Source of the DNA: Thelephora terrestris
Taxonomy: Eukaryota > Basidiomycota > Agaricomycetes > Thelephorales > Thelephoraceae
DNA: 64,000 bases
Direction: 5' to 3'
Assembly (NCBI GenBank): GCA_015956445.1
Contig: WIUZ02000011.1
Location: forward strand, 1,327,501 to 1,391,500
Positions 48,226 to 59,539 of the stretch are shown here, piece by piece. Made by a program: the position numbers and the translations under genes. Each line of letters opens with the position of its first letter. The stretch's first letter is position 1. Under the pieces are notes generated by a model. That model was not told where the DNA came from and searched no databases. It saw only the letters and a list, made by a program, of their open reading frames with translations.

Positions 48226-51028
48226 ATGACATCGAGTAGCGAGGCTATCGAGCGAGCTTTGTTTGTCGGCAGATGGGACGCTGGGATACCCACGGAAGGT
48301 TCAGCGGATTCGACGATCGCGAAACTAGCCAAAGATGTCATCGATGGGTCCTTCCGTTCAGTGCTGACCAGCAACCACGCTCAACGGCTGCTCAGAATCA
48401 AAACGACACTCGAGAACCTGGATGGCCCGATACCGTCTTGGTTTGACTTTGATTCGATTTCTGAAGAGGACCGGAATAGCCTCTTGCCGCTCATCGTGGG
48501 GATCGCATGTCTGCACTCGTACATTCAACCAAATTATACAGGGCCTGACCTCGATGTGAAACCGCTCGAGGTGCTCAAGCTTTCGCCGAATTTGGACCTG
48601 ACGGAGGAGCTTCTGCACCAGAGAGCTACGGCGGAATTGGCTTACGGAGGTGAACCTGCGTACCATCTCGCTCAGGTCTCGATTTTTCTCGCTGTTGCAG
48701 AAGCCTTGTGGAGTGTTGCTAAGAGCGCGAAGACTGTTGCCTGGTGGAGGTTGAGGACGTGGTTATTGAGGGAACAACTCTTGGACGAGCCGGTTGGGCT
48801 ACCTCAAGCCATTTGGGACATGTACGCGTCTTTCTTTGCTCATCGTTCTATCTGTTTATCTTTCGTAGGATTGTCGCGGACGCAGATGCTTTGAAAGACC
48901 CGGAGTTCCCCCCTGACTTGCGAGAGATCCAAGGACGGATATTGCTTGAACAGGGCGTTCTGCACCACACCATTCACAACGACAAGCAGGCGGCGGAGTA
49001 TTTCGTTCGAGCGGCTAAGTCAAGCGGCCTTCAATACGAGCTTACTGGTGCACCAGGGAAAAGGACGAAGTTTCAGCAATTCGACGTTACGCAGCTGGTT
49101 CTCCTGGCTCAGAGCCGTAAAACGCCGGAGGAAAAGAACCAAATTGGAGAGAAAGTAATAGAATCCCACGAAACCAATCCAACACCAGAGGTGGTGCGGG
49201 ACGGGGCACCGACAGGCGGGCCCGCTATCCCGGAAACATTGCCGCTCAATGACGACACCCTCCTCGAAAAAACCGAATTTACATCCTCTACACCATCTCC
49301 ATCGTCCACCATTTCTCACCTCGATCCAAATTCGCAACCTCCCCTCGACCCCTTGGACCAATGCATCCTCCTTGGCCTCTGTCTCAACGTCAAGAACACT
49401 TCCCCTTCACATGGTCTGACGGCCGAACAGATGTCTCCCTATGTCGCACGGGTAATCTCCCACCCACTCAACTGGTCGGTTCACACCATGGCACTTCTTC
49501 TCCGCTCCCGACTTGAGTCAAATCGGACCCGAACCGTCGAGAGGTCGACCCTCCAGCTCCAGGCTCTTGTCGATCAGATGCCGACGACCGATTCCACCGT
49601 TCAAGAACGATTGGAGTACCTCCATGGTATTCCTCTGCCTAGTAAATGGGAGATGCAAAAGGAACTTGCGACCAGATTCCTCTCGATCGGAGTCGTTAAA
49701 TCCGCCCTCGAAGTGTTCGAAAAGTTGGAAATGTGGGAACATGTTGTTCAATGTTGGAAATCTATGGAACGGCCGGACAAGGGCATTGCAATCGTCAAGG
49801 ACCTGTTAGAAGGCCGGAAAGCTGAAGCTGATATCGTCCTTTCACGCGGACGCACCCGGGGAACCGCAAAGCTGGACAATATTCGAGAGGCCAAGCTTTG
49901 GTGTCTACTCGGGGACATGGAACCCGCCAACGCCGTCCGCCACTACACGCACGCCTGGGAAATCTCGAATCATACTTCCGCCCGCGCTGTACGCTCCTTA
50001 GGGGGTTACCACTTTGCCCGGGGGGAGTACGTAGAGACAAAGGATTGCCTCAAAAAGGCGGTAGGGATCAACCCGCTCTTGAGCAGGAGCTGGTTTGTCC
50101 TCGGGTGCGCGTGCCTGAAGACCGAGGATTGGGAAGAGGCAAGGCAGGCGTTCTTCAGATGCGTAGCGATAGACGATGAGGACGCGGAGAGTTGGAACAA
50201 CTTGGCGAGCGTGTATTTGCGGATGGCCGAAGCGGACCAGGAGCAGCCTGAGGGCGGAGTACGTGTTTCTACTTGTTTCCATGCGGCCCACTACTGAACG
50301 CCGAGTATTGGTCAAAGCCACAGAGCGATCACGGAGGACAGGCGGTACCATTCACGCATAGAATGCTCGCCTGGCGCGCTCTCAAACAAGGGGTGAAGCA
50401 CGGGTACGACAACTGGCGAATGTGGATGAACTATATGATCGTTTCGATGGATGTCGGAGAGCTCACCGAGGCGTGCCGCGCCCTCGCCCGAATCGTGGAG
50501 AGCCGCGCGGATAAAGACGGATCCTCCTCCGTGGACGAGGACGTTTTGGACAAACTCGTTGATGCGGCCACTCGTTCAGTCTCTCAGGCTGAGACGGGGT
50601 CACCCGATGTTCAGCAGCAGAGGTCGTGGACTCCCAAGGAACTTTTGAAGAGAGTCACGGAGTTGTTGGATAACACAATTCTCCCAAAGGTTGCAACGAC
50701 GAGAGTTTTCCGCGCGAGAGCAAGGTTGTACACTTTTCATGCTGATTACGAGTCGGCGATCCGGTTGTACATGGACGCATACCGACTCAGTGTCGCAGGG
50801 TCTACGGAAAGAGGGGAGATGGAGGTGGACAATTGGAGGGTCGCCGTGACGGAGGTCGAGGAGATTGTTGATGTCCTGCGGAACTTCGGGTCAAAAATCG
50901 AAGGATACAAATGGGGATTGCAGGCACGAAGCATCGTCAGGAGTTTCATGGGCAAAACGAAGGAGGATTTCGGGGACGAGCCGGAGTGGCAGCGGCTGGT
51001 AGATCTGACGGAAGAATTGAAATTGTGA
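48226..51028 (+). CDS. TTC27: TTC27 / Emw1 tetratricopeptide-repeat protein
   Basis: Exons 48226..48821, 48869..50258, 50318..51028; 898 residues. Yeast Emw1 is essential and affects cell-wall integrity; human TTC27 has been linked to protein-complex assembly, but the molecular role is not settled. The N-terminus carries family blocks (GIACLHSYIQPNYTGPDLD, AYHLAQVSIFLAVAEALW, RILLEQGVLHHTIHNDKQAA). The C-terminal half contains tandem TPRs: AKLWCLLGDMEPANAVRHY, GYHFARGEYVETKDCLKKAV, SRSWFVLGCACLKTEDWEEA then AESWNNLASVYLRM, and RMLAWRALKQGVKHGYDNWR. Introns of 47 and 59 nt; the second splice restores the TPR helix pattern. An insert near residues 300-370 is Thr/Pro/Ser-rich and likely disordered. 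Confidence 0.9.
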
Positions 51029-51394
51029 GGATTGCTCAGCCGAGCTTTGTGAAAGGCATCTCTCGCCAAGGTATTCAGCGGTAGTTTTTCAATGGCCTTT
51101 GTTACCTCCTTGCCACCATGGTTCGAAAAGGGGAACGTGTGAATGGGACTAAACCTTGCTCCGCGTGTCGTACTATGGTTTAGGAGGTGCAGCGTGGAGA
51201 TATAAATTATGTTTTATGATACAACCGGGAGCGAGTAGACGAATGGTATGGAAAGGGGGGAAAACGAAGACGAAGTATGAAGATGTAATGTAATGTTGGC
51301 TACAGTTTCGTTGATGCTCAGGGAGCACGGCTTCCCCAAACACAGGAGGGCGTATCAGGACATGCAAGAGCCAGGTAATTCCAAGTAGGGGCGT
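51029..51394. other. Convergent 3' intergenic region
   Basis: Between the stops of TTC27 (+) and the DUF6593-like gene (-). AT-rich patches, no gene seen. Confidence 0.5.
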
Positions 51395-52160
51395 CTATGA
51401 GCTGTCCGGCCACCCGAAAGCCATCGCCATTCGGTTCAGCAAGAGTGCAGTGACGATTTCGGTACAGATGGGAAGTCCGGGTTGTTTGATGGTCAACCTT
51501 GCGGTTGCCCTTTTTTCGGCAGACATGACAGGCTCGTAAATCGCGATGAGGGTACGCCCGTTATAACACTGTAAAACACGAAGATGACGTTAGCACGCGG
51601 TCATCAGAAGCCTCTGAGAGACAAAGGCGACGAGAGAGGAAAGCCCGGACCTCCATACGACCGTCAGCGATTTTCCACTTGAGTTCCTTGCCGTTCTGAG
51701 CGGTGAAATACCTTGTACTAGGAAGGACAATGGAGCGCGGCGTTAGTAAGAGGGATCAGCTTGGGATGATGAGTGGAGGAGCGTACTTTGCTACCCCTTT
51801 TTTCTGCCGAACAGAACTGTTCATAGGCTGATTTGGACCGTTTCCATAAATCAGATACCCAGAAGATTTTTCAGGTCCGAAGTACATGAAGGAGGTATTC
51901 GGCCCCATGATTTCAGGATGTTGTTGAGACCATTGCGGTTCCCGCATGAGGCGGACGAGCAGGTTAGGTTTTTGCTCTACGTCATTTCTGTGATTAAAAG
52001 TCGAGGTCAGCTCTGGAAGTCTCCATCTTGCAGCCACAAGGAAGCAAGTTGTGGGGCATCGTACTAACATTGAGAACGCGAGCCGTCCGTCGAGGTCCTG
52101 GAAGGTGGTGAAGTACGGCTGGCTGCCGACTTCCAATAAAACGTAGGAATCGTTCATCAT
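51395..52160 (-). CDS. DUF6593-like small basidiomycete protein
   Basis: Exons (minus) 52069..52160, 51787..51987, 51651..51711, 51395..51568; 175 residues with consistent phases. Size and pattern fit the DUF6593 family that is widespread and expanded in mushrooms: an N-terminal beta segment (SYVLLEVGSQPYFTTFQDL), a central LKWKI strand, a CYNGRTLIAIYEP strand and a C-terminal helix (ICTEIVTALLLNRMAMAFG). The function is unknown and no catalytic motif is visible. Introns are 75-82 nt, longer than the window norm. Two consecutive Met codons open the frame, and the upstream one is used here. The family assignment rests on pattern memory, not alignment. Confidence 0.6.
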
Positions 52161-54049
52161 CTCTGGGACCTGAGCAGTGAAAAAAGGGAGGAGGGGATGT
52201 ATGAGAGGCGAGCAGATCCATGGTTTCTTAAATACGGCGTGTGCTTTTTGTTGAGGTGCCGCCTTTGAACCAGATATGGTCCCCAACTCGCAGGTTTCGG
52301 CTTGTCAATTTGAGATCAAAGGCAGACGCCAAAGCGCCCGTTGGAACAACAACCTCGAAGATTCCCACGGATATAAAGTCTATTCGAAAACGTAAGGCCA
52401 CGGAACCAAGAGGATGCACCACGGCTGACATTGAAGGGACACACGGCACTGAATTCGCCCAGGTACATATCCTGTGGATCGGTCCAGTCGACAAAATTCA
52501 GCGTTCAGGCTGGACGTGCGGCGGCAACCTAACCGTTGGCATTCTGCGAAACCATAGCCGTAGGCGAATACATGATGCTGATGCCTCGTGGAGCTACGTT
52601 TACGCGTTCTGCTCGGAACTTAGCGAGCCGTGCACGAAACGGGGTGCGTTTACACATCTGAATGGTCTCTTGCCTTGAATCGTGGCTGCTGCTGTAAGTG
52701 GGTCATGAGAACCACGGTGAACTCTGTACATTATGTTCATATCCAGGGAACCATTGTCCCGAGGAGGTGGCGCCTTGGCATTTCAGTGTATCCAGTTTCG
52801 TGAAGCTAGAATCCCAAACTAGCACATCCGAACCTGCGCCCACGTTGTCTACGCCACATTTCCCATCATCTTCTCCAAGCCGCATCTTGAAAACGAGGGA
52901 GTTGAACAATGGCCTACCCACGGAAACCGTATCAGAAATCCACTGATGCTACGGGAGGTTCTGCAACCGCTGAAGTTAACGTCAGCATTCCCTTAGCTCG
53001 GAAATGCATCTCCTTAAGCCGTTTGGAAGATTTGCTGGCACGTTTTTGGGGTGGCTCACTACCCTACAAAGCCAGATAGAGCGGTCGACACTGCGGTTTT
53101 GGTTGATAGCTTGGGTTCGGTAGAGTAGGATACCCGATCAATTGAGCTGGATGGGGGAGTGAGCTATACTTGTCCGCTATACGCCCTCGCGTGCCCAGGG
53201 AACCGACCTCGTCTCACTCGCCCGCCAATCTCATCAGCCTGGGGGAAAGGGTGTCTTCCGGATGCTGCCCTGCGGAACTCTCGACGGATACCTTCAGCGC
53301 AATTCCGGTGCGATGGCACCCGTGTGACCCAGATGACGCTGATGATAATCCTGCCTCCAGCAAGAACATAGGGCACAGGCGTCTCGCCGGCAGTGGCGAG
53401 AGGCATGCCCCGGGTATCGTTCTCCAGGGTGGTAGGAACCTGGAGTCACCACCGGTGACCATGGATCTGTATCTCGAACGATTATCGACCTCTTCAAGCC
53501 TAGCAAACCTCTGAAGACGTAAAGATTAGTGCGGAATCACTTGTGAAGCCTTTCGTCGACATGTAGGACGCCACAGTCTACAATTCACCGGCGCCGTGCA
53601 TCGCGATGTGACGTGGGATTATGGCACGGCGAAAGGGTCGTGACACCGGGGGAAGGCACCAGATCGGGGATGGATAAACACGGACCGGGGTGGCAAATGA
53701 TTCAGGGTCGTCGTAGAGATGTTGCAGTAGGTAATCTGCGGGTTGACGGGCCAGGCCTAGGAGGGGATGCCTGATACATCAAAGTTGCCATTGGCGACTG
53801 ATATTCCGCCGGCAACAAGCTCGAGCTCGACGGCAAAGAACTGAGAGTAGCGTGTAGCGCGCAGAAAACCCAGGAGATAAAACCAGTAGCTGCTGGAAAA
53901 CATCGAGAGCCGCGCAAAAGGCCGCAGATGTCGGTGGGGAATGGGATGCCCAGGTCAATCAAAGTTACACTGACCGCACATGCCAGAGACCCACATCACG
54001 GAGCGTTTGCAATTTTCTCACGACCACTTCCTCCGCCCCCACCTCTGGA
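52161..54049. other. 1.9-kb gene-poor region
   Basis: Overlapping short frames on both strands, none with a known domain. The ends must hold the promoters of the DUF6593-like gene and of SAP18. Confidence 0.45.
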
Positions 54050-55144
54050 ATGACGACGCTAATCGACCGAGAGAAGGTAAGGTACACGCCTCCCGGGGGT
54101 TTACTTCACACGCTGATTGAGCCCATAGACAACCCCATTCTTGATACGTGCTTTTATCAAAATTGGCGGTTTTCACCGTCTGTCGCAATTCGACGACGGT
54201 ACGCTGATCTCGTCCCCAAACTCCCCTCCAAATACGACATTCCCAAGTCCCGATGAACAACATCTGTTTACTTGGTGCGGACTTCTATCATCCTCATCCC
54301 CCGTGCCTTCTCTCGGTCGCAACGCGAGGAACTAACGCCAGACTACGCTTGTTTCCACAGGAAGGACGCGACACTCCGGGAAATCTTGACTACCCTCCGG
54401 TCTACCGCTCCCCAAACATCCGAATACCGTCATCCGCTAGCTCGCTACTCCTTCCGCTCGATTTATTTTGACGCTCATTCTGCCTCTCGGCAAAACCGCG
54501 ACTCGCGTCCTGTCGGTTCATATTCAAGTAAAGACCTCGGCATCGTCTATTCTCGTGACATCCTCGGGGATCCCGGCTCCGTTAACGGTATTGCCCCCCG
54601 ACTATTGGAAGACGAGGAACCACAAGGCAACTCGGATGGTCAGAAAACGCTCGAGGACTTGAAGTTCGTTCCCGGGGACTTCCTGAGCGTTGCGGTATTA
54701 CTACCGAAAAACGCGCCCGTGACGGTCGGTTCTGCGGGAGATGTTGCGGTGAAGAGTGCTCCTGCCGACCCTATAGCATCCGGCCCGGCGAATGGGTGGA
54801 AGAGTGGCGGAGTGTCGGGGAGGGACAGGGAACGGGAACGGGACGCCGGATGGAGTGGTCCTGCTGGGAGGGGTTCTGGCGGCCATTGGCGGGGGGAATC
54901 AAACGGCCCTTCGCCAGCATTTGGCGGTAGGGGACGAGGCGGAGGTATCGGACGGGGAAGGGACCGAGACAGAGATCGCGACCGTGACGATGATTACCGG
55001 AGGGTGCCGCCGCCTCGAAGGGATCGTGATTCTCCGCCTCCCCGGCGCGGTGTTCGTGGGGGTGGGGACCGTGGGGGAGGTAGAAGAAGGTCGAGGGAGT
55101 CAAGATCTCGTAGCCCACCCCGCAGGAACCCCAGATATGATTAA
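54050..55144 (+). CDS. SAP18: SAP18-like protein with RS/RG-rich tail
   Basis: Exons 54050..54076, 54129..54274, 54361..55144; 318 residues. SAP18 has a ubiquitin-like fold and belongs to the Sin3-HDAC complex and to the ASAP/PSAP complex bound to the exon junction complex. The fold is clear: TTPFLIRAFIKIGGFHRLSQ, FDDGTL, EQHLFTWKDATLREILTTLR, then RHPLARYSFRSIYFD, SKDLGIVYSRDILG, and FVPGDFLSVAVLLP. Animal SAP18 is about 153 residues; here about 125 more follow, rich in Gly-Arg, Arg-Asp and Arg-Ser (ending SRESRSRSPPRRNPRYD), like the tails of splicing factors. Introns of 52 and 86 nt; the second completes the FTWKDATL motif exactly. Confidence 0.93.
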
Positions 55145-55312
55145 ACGAGCAGTTAATTCAGATTGGCACGCGAGCGGGGGTATCATATGATTCACTGAGG
55201 TAGATTTTACAGAAATATTTGACTTGTTAATCTCCTTGAGCGTATGATTATTTAACTCTAAATCGGGCCCATGGGGCACTAAACGTCCAAGACGCTAATA
55301 TGGTGGCAAAAG

Positions 55313-56623
55313 TCATGTGGATACGTATCCTTTCAACAGAGCGAACTCTGCATTAATGATGCTGCTAGTGGCCGCGCCGATGCAAACGTTGTTCGCAAGA
55401 ACCACGAACTTGATGTCCAACACCATGCATTGACGAACCCTGCCAACGGATACCCCCGCTCCACGCTGGTAGTCTCTATCCAACCTCGGTTGCGGTCGAT
55501 CCGCCTCCTCATGAACGAATATCGCGTGTCGTGGAGCGGAGGGACAGCCGAGAGTCCTCGCTTCGGGGGTGTAGGAAAGCAAAGCTTCCCGGACCTGCTG
55601 AGGGCTAGGTGGAGGTCGCCTAGAGAACCTGACCGACACACACTCCATATGACCGTCTACGACAGGGACCCGATTACACGAAGCAGAGATCCTTAAAGGA
55701 TGCGCCTGGTGCATATCGAAAGATAAAGTCTTGTCGGTCGCCCCGTCAGCACCAGCCTTCTCCGTCTCATCGATTCCGCCAAGGATTTTTAAAGTTTCCC
55801 ATTCGATCTTCTCCTCTTCTCCAGAGATATACGGAACGACGTTGTCGATGATATCCAAGCTGGAGATACCGGGGTACCCTGCGCCGGAGATAGCTTGCAT
55901 CGTGGTGACCATACATGACTCGATTGGCCCGAAAGCTTTCTCGAGGGCAGCGAGCGGAATGATGAAAGCGGTGGTAGAACAATTGGCGTTCGTGACGATG
56001 AAGCCTTTCTTAAGAGGGGGAGATTGGAGGGATCGTTGTTGTGGGATCATCGAGTAGTGAGACGTGTTTACGAGCGGGACGACCAACGGGACCTGAGGAT
56101 CCTTGCGATAGTTCTTTGCGTTCGAGAACACAGCAAACTCTGCTTTCCTAAATGCGGCCTCTGAAGTTGGTAATAGAACAATCCAAACACCATAGAGCGG
56201 CAAAAATCGTTATCGTACAGTCAGATCCTCGAATATTCGAGAGATGAAAAAACGCGTGATCTCACCAATGTCTCCTGCAACATCGGCGTCTAGCCCAGAG
56301 AAGATGACGGCGCAATCGGCAAACTTCTCTGGGATACATTCCTGCACGACGAGGGTGCGCACGACAGCAGGGATCGGCGAGGTTTGCTTCCACTTCACCG
56401 CCTGGGGGTAAGGTTTTCCGGCTGATCTGGAGGAGGCTCCGAGGGCGTGGATGATAAACCACGGGTGGTCAGCCAGCAAGGAGATAAATCGCTGGCCAAC
56501 GGTGCCCGTGGCTCCGAGAATGCCAACCTTGACGGTCTGGGTACTGACCGATGGGTCGTCAGAGGGGGGTACGGACATTTTCGGGGGAGAGAAGTGAGGG
56601 GACGATGACTTTGACTTTGCCAT
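55313..56623 (-). CDS. HOM2: Aspartate-semialdehyde dehydrogenase
   Basis: Exons (minus) 56266..56623 and 55313..56160; 401 residues. The enzyme reduces aspartyl phosphate to aspartate semialdehyde with NADPH, the branch point to threonine, methionine and homoserine. Seen: the nucleotide-binding loop VGILGATGTVGQRF, AVIFSGLDADVAGDIGEAAF across the splice, VFSNAKNYR, the active-site Cys in NANCSTTAF, GISSLDIIDNVVPYI, and RISASCNRVPV followed by GHMECVSVRF with the substrate Arg and His. The N-terminus has about 25 extra Ser/Pro-rich residues before the fold. The intron is 105 nt. An upstream in-frame ATG at 56638 would add five residues. Confidence 0.93.
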
Positions 56624-56733
56624 GGTCGCGCAATACAAATCCCGGTCCGCGCCAAACGGATGTCGTCACCTGACTTTTAAAGCAACCTAACCGTCTGGCG
56701 CCCATCGCCAACACCAGCGGCAGCGACGACGAC
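56624..56733. promoter_or_regulatory. 110-bp bidirectional promoter, HOM2 / EMC6
   Basis: Divergent start codons 110 bp apart. The spacer contains TTTTAAAG, a weak TATA-like word. Confidence 0.55.
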
Positions 56734-57180
56734 ATGGATCCAAACGCACAGGACAGCGAGCAGCAACAACAACTCTACTATCCACCCCACATCGTGGCAA
56801 ACCAGTCAAGGATCTACTCCACCAAATTCTTGACTTCGTGCTTTGCTGGTGCCGCTGCAGGAATCCTCGGGTTGGAGAATTTTCGAGGATTCGCCTTGTT
56901 TGTCTTCGCGACGCTGCTTTCCTCCGCCTTGTTGTGGTCGCGGTGCAAGGGCTTGCCCAAAAATCACCTTCCAGGCGGTTGGGTAGAGTTGGTAAACCCA
57001 GGGCAGGAGAACCTGTCCTCGTTCTTACTTGCGTGGACGTTGTTTTATGGTTCGTCGTCCTCTTCAACTTTCAGCATCTCCCGGAGACTCACCTGTCGCT
57101 CAGGTATTGTACATGGTGAGACTATACAACCTATTTCTCCGCTCCAAGCTGACGGTGATGCCAACCAAGTGTACGACTAG
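56734..57180 (+). CDS. EMC6: ER membrane protein complex subunit 6
   Basis: Exons 56734..57049, 57104..57115 and 57170..57180; 112 residues, the family size. EMC6 is a core subunit of the ER membrane insertase. It shows the conserved segment NQSRIYSTKFLTSCFAGAAA then GILGLENFRGF, a second hydrophobic helix (ALFVFATLLSSALLW), and the terminal segment LSSFLLAWTLFYGIVHVYD. The last nine residues depend on a 12-nt exon followed by an 11-nt final exon; both flanking introns are 54 nt. Reading straight through the second intron is also open and would add about 17 residues, so the alternative form cannot be excluded, but the spliced end matches the family. Confidence 0.88.
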   Translation: MDPNAQDSEQQQQLYYPPHIVANQSRIYSTKFLTSCFAGAAAGILGLENFRGFALFVFATLLSSALLWSRCKGLPKNHLPGGWVELVNPGQENLSSFLLAWTLFYGSSSSSTFSISRRLTCRSGIVHGETIQPISPLQADGDANQVYD

Positions 57181-57521
57181 TTTGAATACGCTGTTCATTT
57201 GTTCTTCTCCTAACTTTGATCCAACCTTTTTATACGGGTCGTCTTCGCCTATGTGATTCTCCGTAAGTTGTGGGCCTCCAGGGCACGGGAGGGTGAAATC
57301 CAGCAGATGCGCGGCGCAAAACTTGATGTACGCGCGATGAAAATCAATTTTCATCCCGCTCGTGGTTGTGATCGCTGTCGTAATGTATCGCACGACAAAG
57401 GCCGCTTTTTGCAACGCCAATTTGTTGGGACAGGTTCTCCGCATTTTGTGCACCAGTTTGAGGGGCGTCAATGAGCGTCAATGCCGTGATCGATGAGGAT
57501 AAACCGCTTATGTTGGTGTAG
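57181..57521. other. Spacer EMC6 to DUF4139 gene
   Basis: 341 bp, same-strand neighbours. No gene seen. A short direct repeat (GAGCGTCAATG-like, twice) lies near 57466. Confidence 0.45.
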
Positions 57522-59533
57522 ATGGCTGACCGTGATGTAGGCTCCGCTTCACAGAACGTCTCCTTTTCCATCATGGTCGCGTCTCAGGAAACCACGAAAT
57601 GGTCATTCAAAGGATCCAATCTCCCAATCGACACCGTAACCGTCTACTGCCCATACGGGGCTCAAATCATCCGTAAACTTGACCTAGATCTCGAGGTGCG
57701 CAACGGGTTTCATATCGCATGCTGTTCCATGGAACTCAGGTTGTTGGGTGCTGTTAGGCAGGGTACAACGAGATAGAGGTCACCAACCTGAGCGACGACA
57801 TTGACCACGAGTCATTCCGCGTTTCTGGACTGGGTTCCGCCCGTCTGCTCGTCGCAACATGCTCACTCGACAGCTACCCGGAAATACCGATATCTGATCC
57901 TGTCCGACTTCTACGGTCTCAGTTTCGTACTCTCGAGGACGAAAAAGACGCACTGGAGAAGGAGTTGGACATATTGAACGGGTTCGGGAAAAATATGGTC
58001 AATCTGCAGAATCTCACCCCAGAAAATGCCACTTCGTTCTCCGATACGCTGTTTAAGAAGACACTATCCAATTTGGCCGCTATCCGAGAGATAGACGAAA
58101 AGATTACGGTACTTGGCCAGCAGATCAGCAGGCTGGATGACGCAAGGGTCGGGACAGCCGACGGAAAGGCAACTGTTACAATTGTCGCTGACGAAGCTGG
58201 CCCCGCGCAGCTGAGGTTCATGTATCGTAAGTCCTGAGCCCGGTAGTTCTGAGTTGCTCTTTCAACCGTGTTCTTCCTTAGGCGTGAACCGCGATGCCAA
58301 ATGGTCTCCGCTTTACGACCTATATGCGTATTCGCAGGATGGGAAACCATCCACGTCCGTTTCTTTGGACTATCGGGTGAATCTTGTTCAGTGCACGGGA
58401 GAGAACTGGAACGATGCGAAGCTGGTTCTCAGCACGTCCGACACGAATATCCTCAACGCTGGCATCCCGGAATCCGTTACCCTCGTCGTTGAGCCTAAGC
58501 CTAAGCCTCCTCCTCCTCCTCCGCCTCCGCCTAAGCCTCCCCTGCGGCTAGGGGGCGCTCGAGAAATGAGAAGGGGTCCTCCTCTTCTCAATCTTCTAGC
58601 CAAAAAGAAGCAGAAGGAAAATCTTGATTTCGACAACGACGAGGAGGAGCTGATCGACTACGGGGATGAGTTTCAATACTCGGATCTACTTACGGGCGCG
58701 GGGGCCGCTGTTCTACCAGAGATGTCAGAAGATGGCGCCGTCATCTCAAAGAGCCCTATGGCGGTGAACTACACCGTTGCCAACCTCACGACCATCCCAA
58801 GTGATGACGAATCTCACAAAGTCCTGGTTGCGACCATCCCCTTAGGAGCGACCATCTCTCACATCACTACTCCACGGAGATCCCCACTCGCTTATCTTCA
58901 GGTGTGCGCCGTTCCATCCCTGGTCTATCATCTTTCTGATCGCGCTGCTGTGGGTTCTAGTGCTCCGTCAAAAATACGAGCGAGTATTTCCTTCTTCCTG
59001 GAATCCTCAACATATTCCTCGACGATTCGTACGTCTCCGAAACGAAGATACCTGGGATTGGGACAGGAGACGCATTCCGGTGCACTCTCGGGGTGGACAC
59101 ATCGATCCAGGTTTTGAATTCCCTCACGGAAACATCCACGACGTCAGCCCCGTCTTCCTTCGCCGAGCAGTATACGACCACCACGTACATATCTACGACC
59201 ACTCTTCGTAATCGACACACGGGAGACTACCCCGTCAATATCGTGGAAAGGTCCAGCATTCCCGTTGCGTCAGATGACGATCCGAGGATCAAGGTGTTCC
59301 TGAAAAGACCGGAGGGGCTTGCTACTGCCGAGGACGGCGTCGAGGTGGATCTAGGGAGGACGGACTGGTTTAAAGTCAAGTGGGGCAGTGACCTGGAGGA
59401 GACGAGGAACGGGAAGAAAGAAGGGAAGTTCATCTGGTACGGGACGATCTCTCCCGGTGAGGAGGTTGTTTTGGTGAGCGAGTGGGATGTGAGGGCCCCG
59501 GTTGACGCGGAGTGGAGGATCAAGTCTCAGTGA
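57522..59533 (+). CDS. DUF4139/DUF4140 domain protein
   Basis: Exons 57522..57695, 57758..58226, 58282..58901, 58961..59533; 611 residues. Proteins of this family (annotated mucoidy inhibitor A-like) have an N-terminal DUF4140 and a C-terminal DUF4139 domain; their biochemical role is not known. Here DUF4140 spans about residues 10-100 (LDLEAGYNEIEVTNLSDDID, ESFRVSGLGSARLL). A coiled-coil hairpin follows (LEDEKDALEKELDILNGFG). DUF4139 begins near RFMYRVNRDAKWSPLYDLYA and continues through VSLDYRVNLVQCTGENWNDA to WFKVKWGSDLEE and VSEWDVRAPVDAEWRI. A loop with nine consecutive Pro (58507..58533) interrupts the domain. Introns 55-62 nt. The second Met (57573) is an alternative start. Confidence 0.87.
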
Positions 59534-59539
59534 ACCATT

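Noticed and set aside
57116-57180. Read-through EMC6 C-terminus without the last intron
   Set aside because: Open in frame, but the spliced ending HVYD matches the family and the unspliced one does not.
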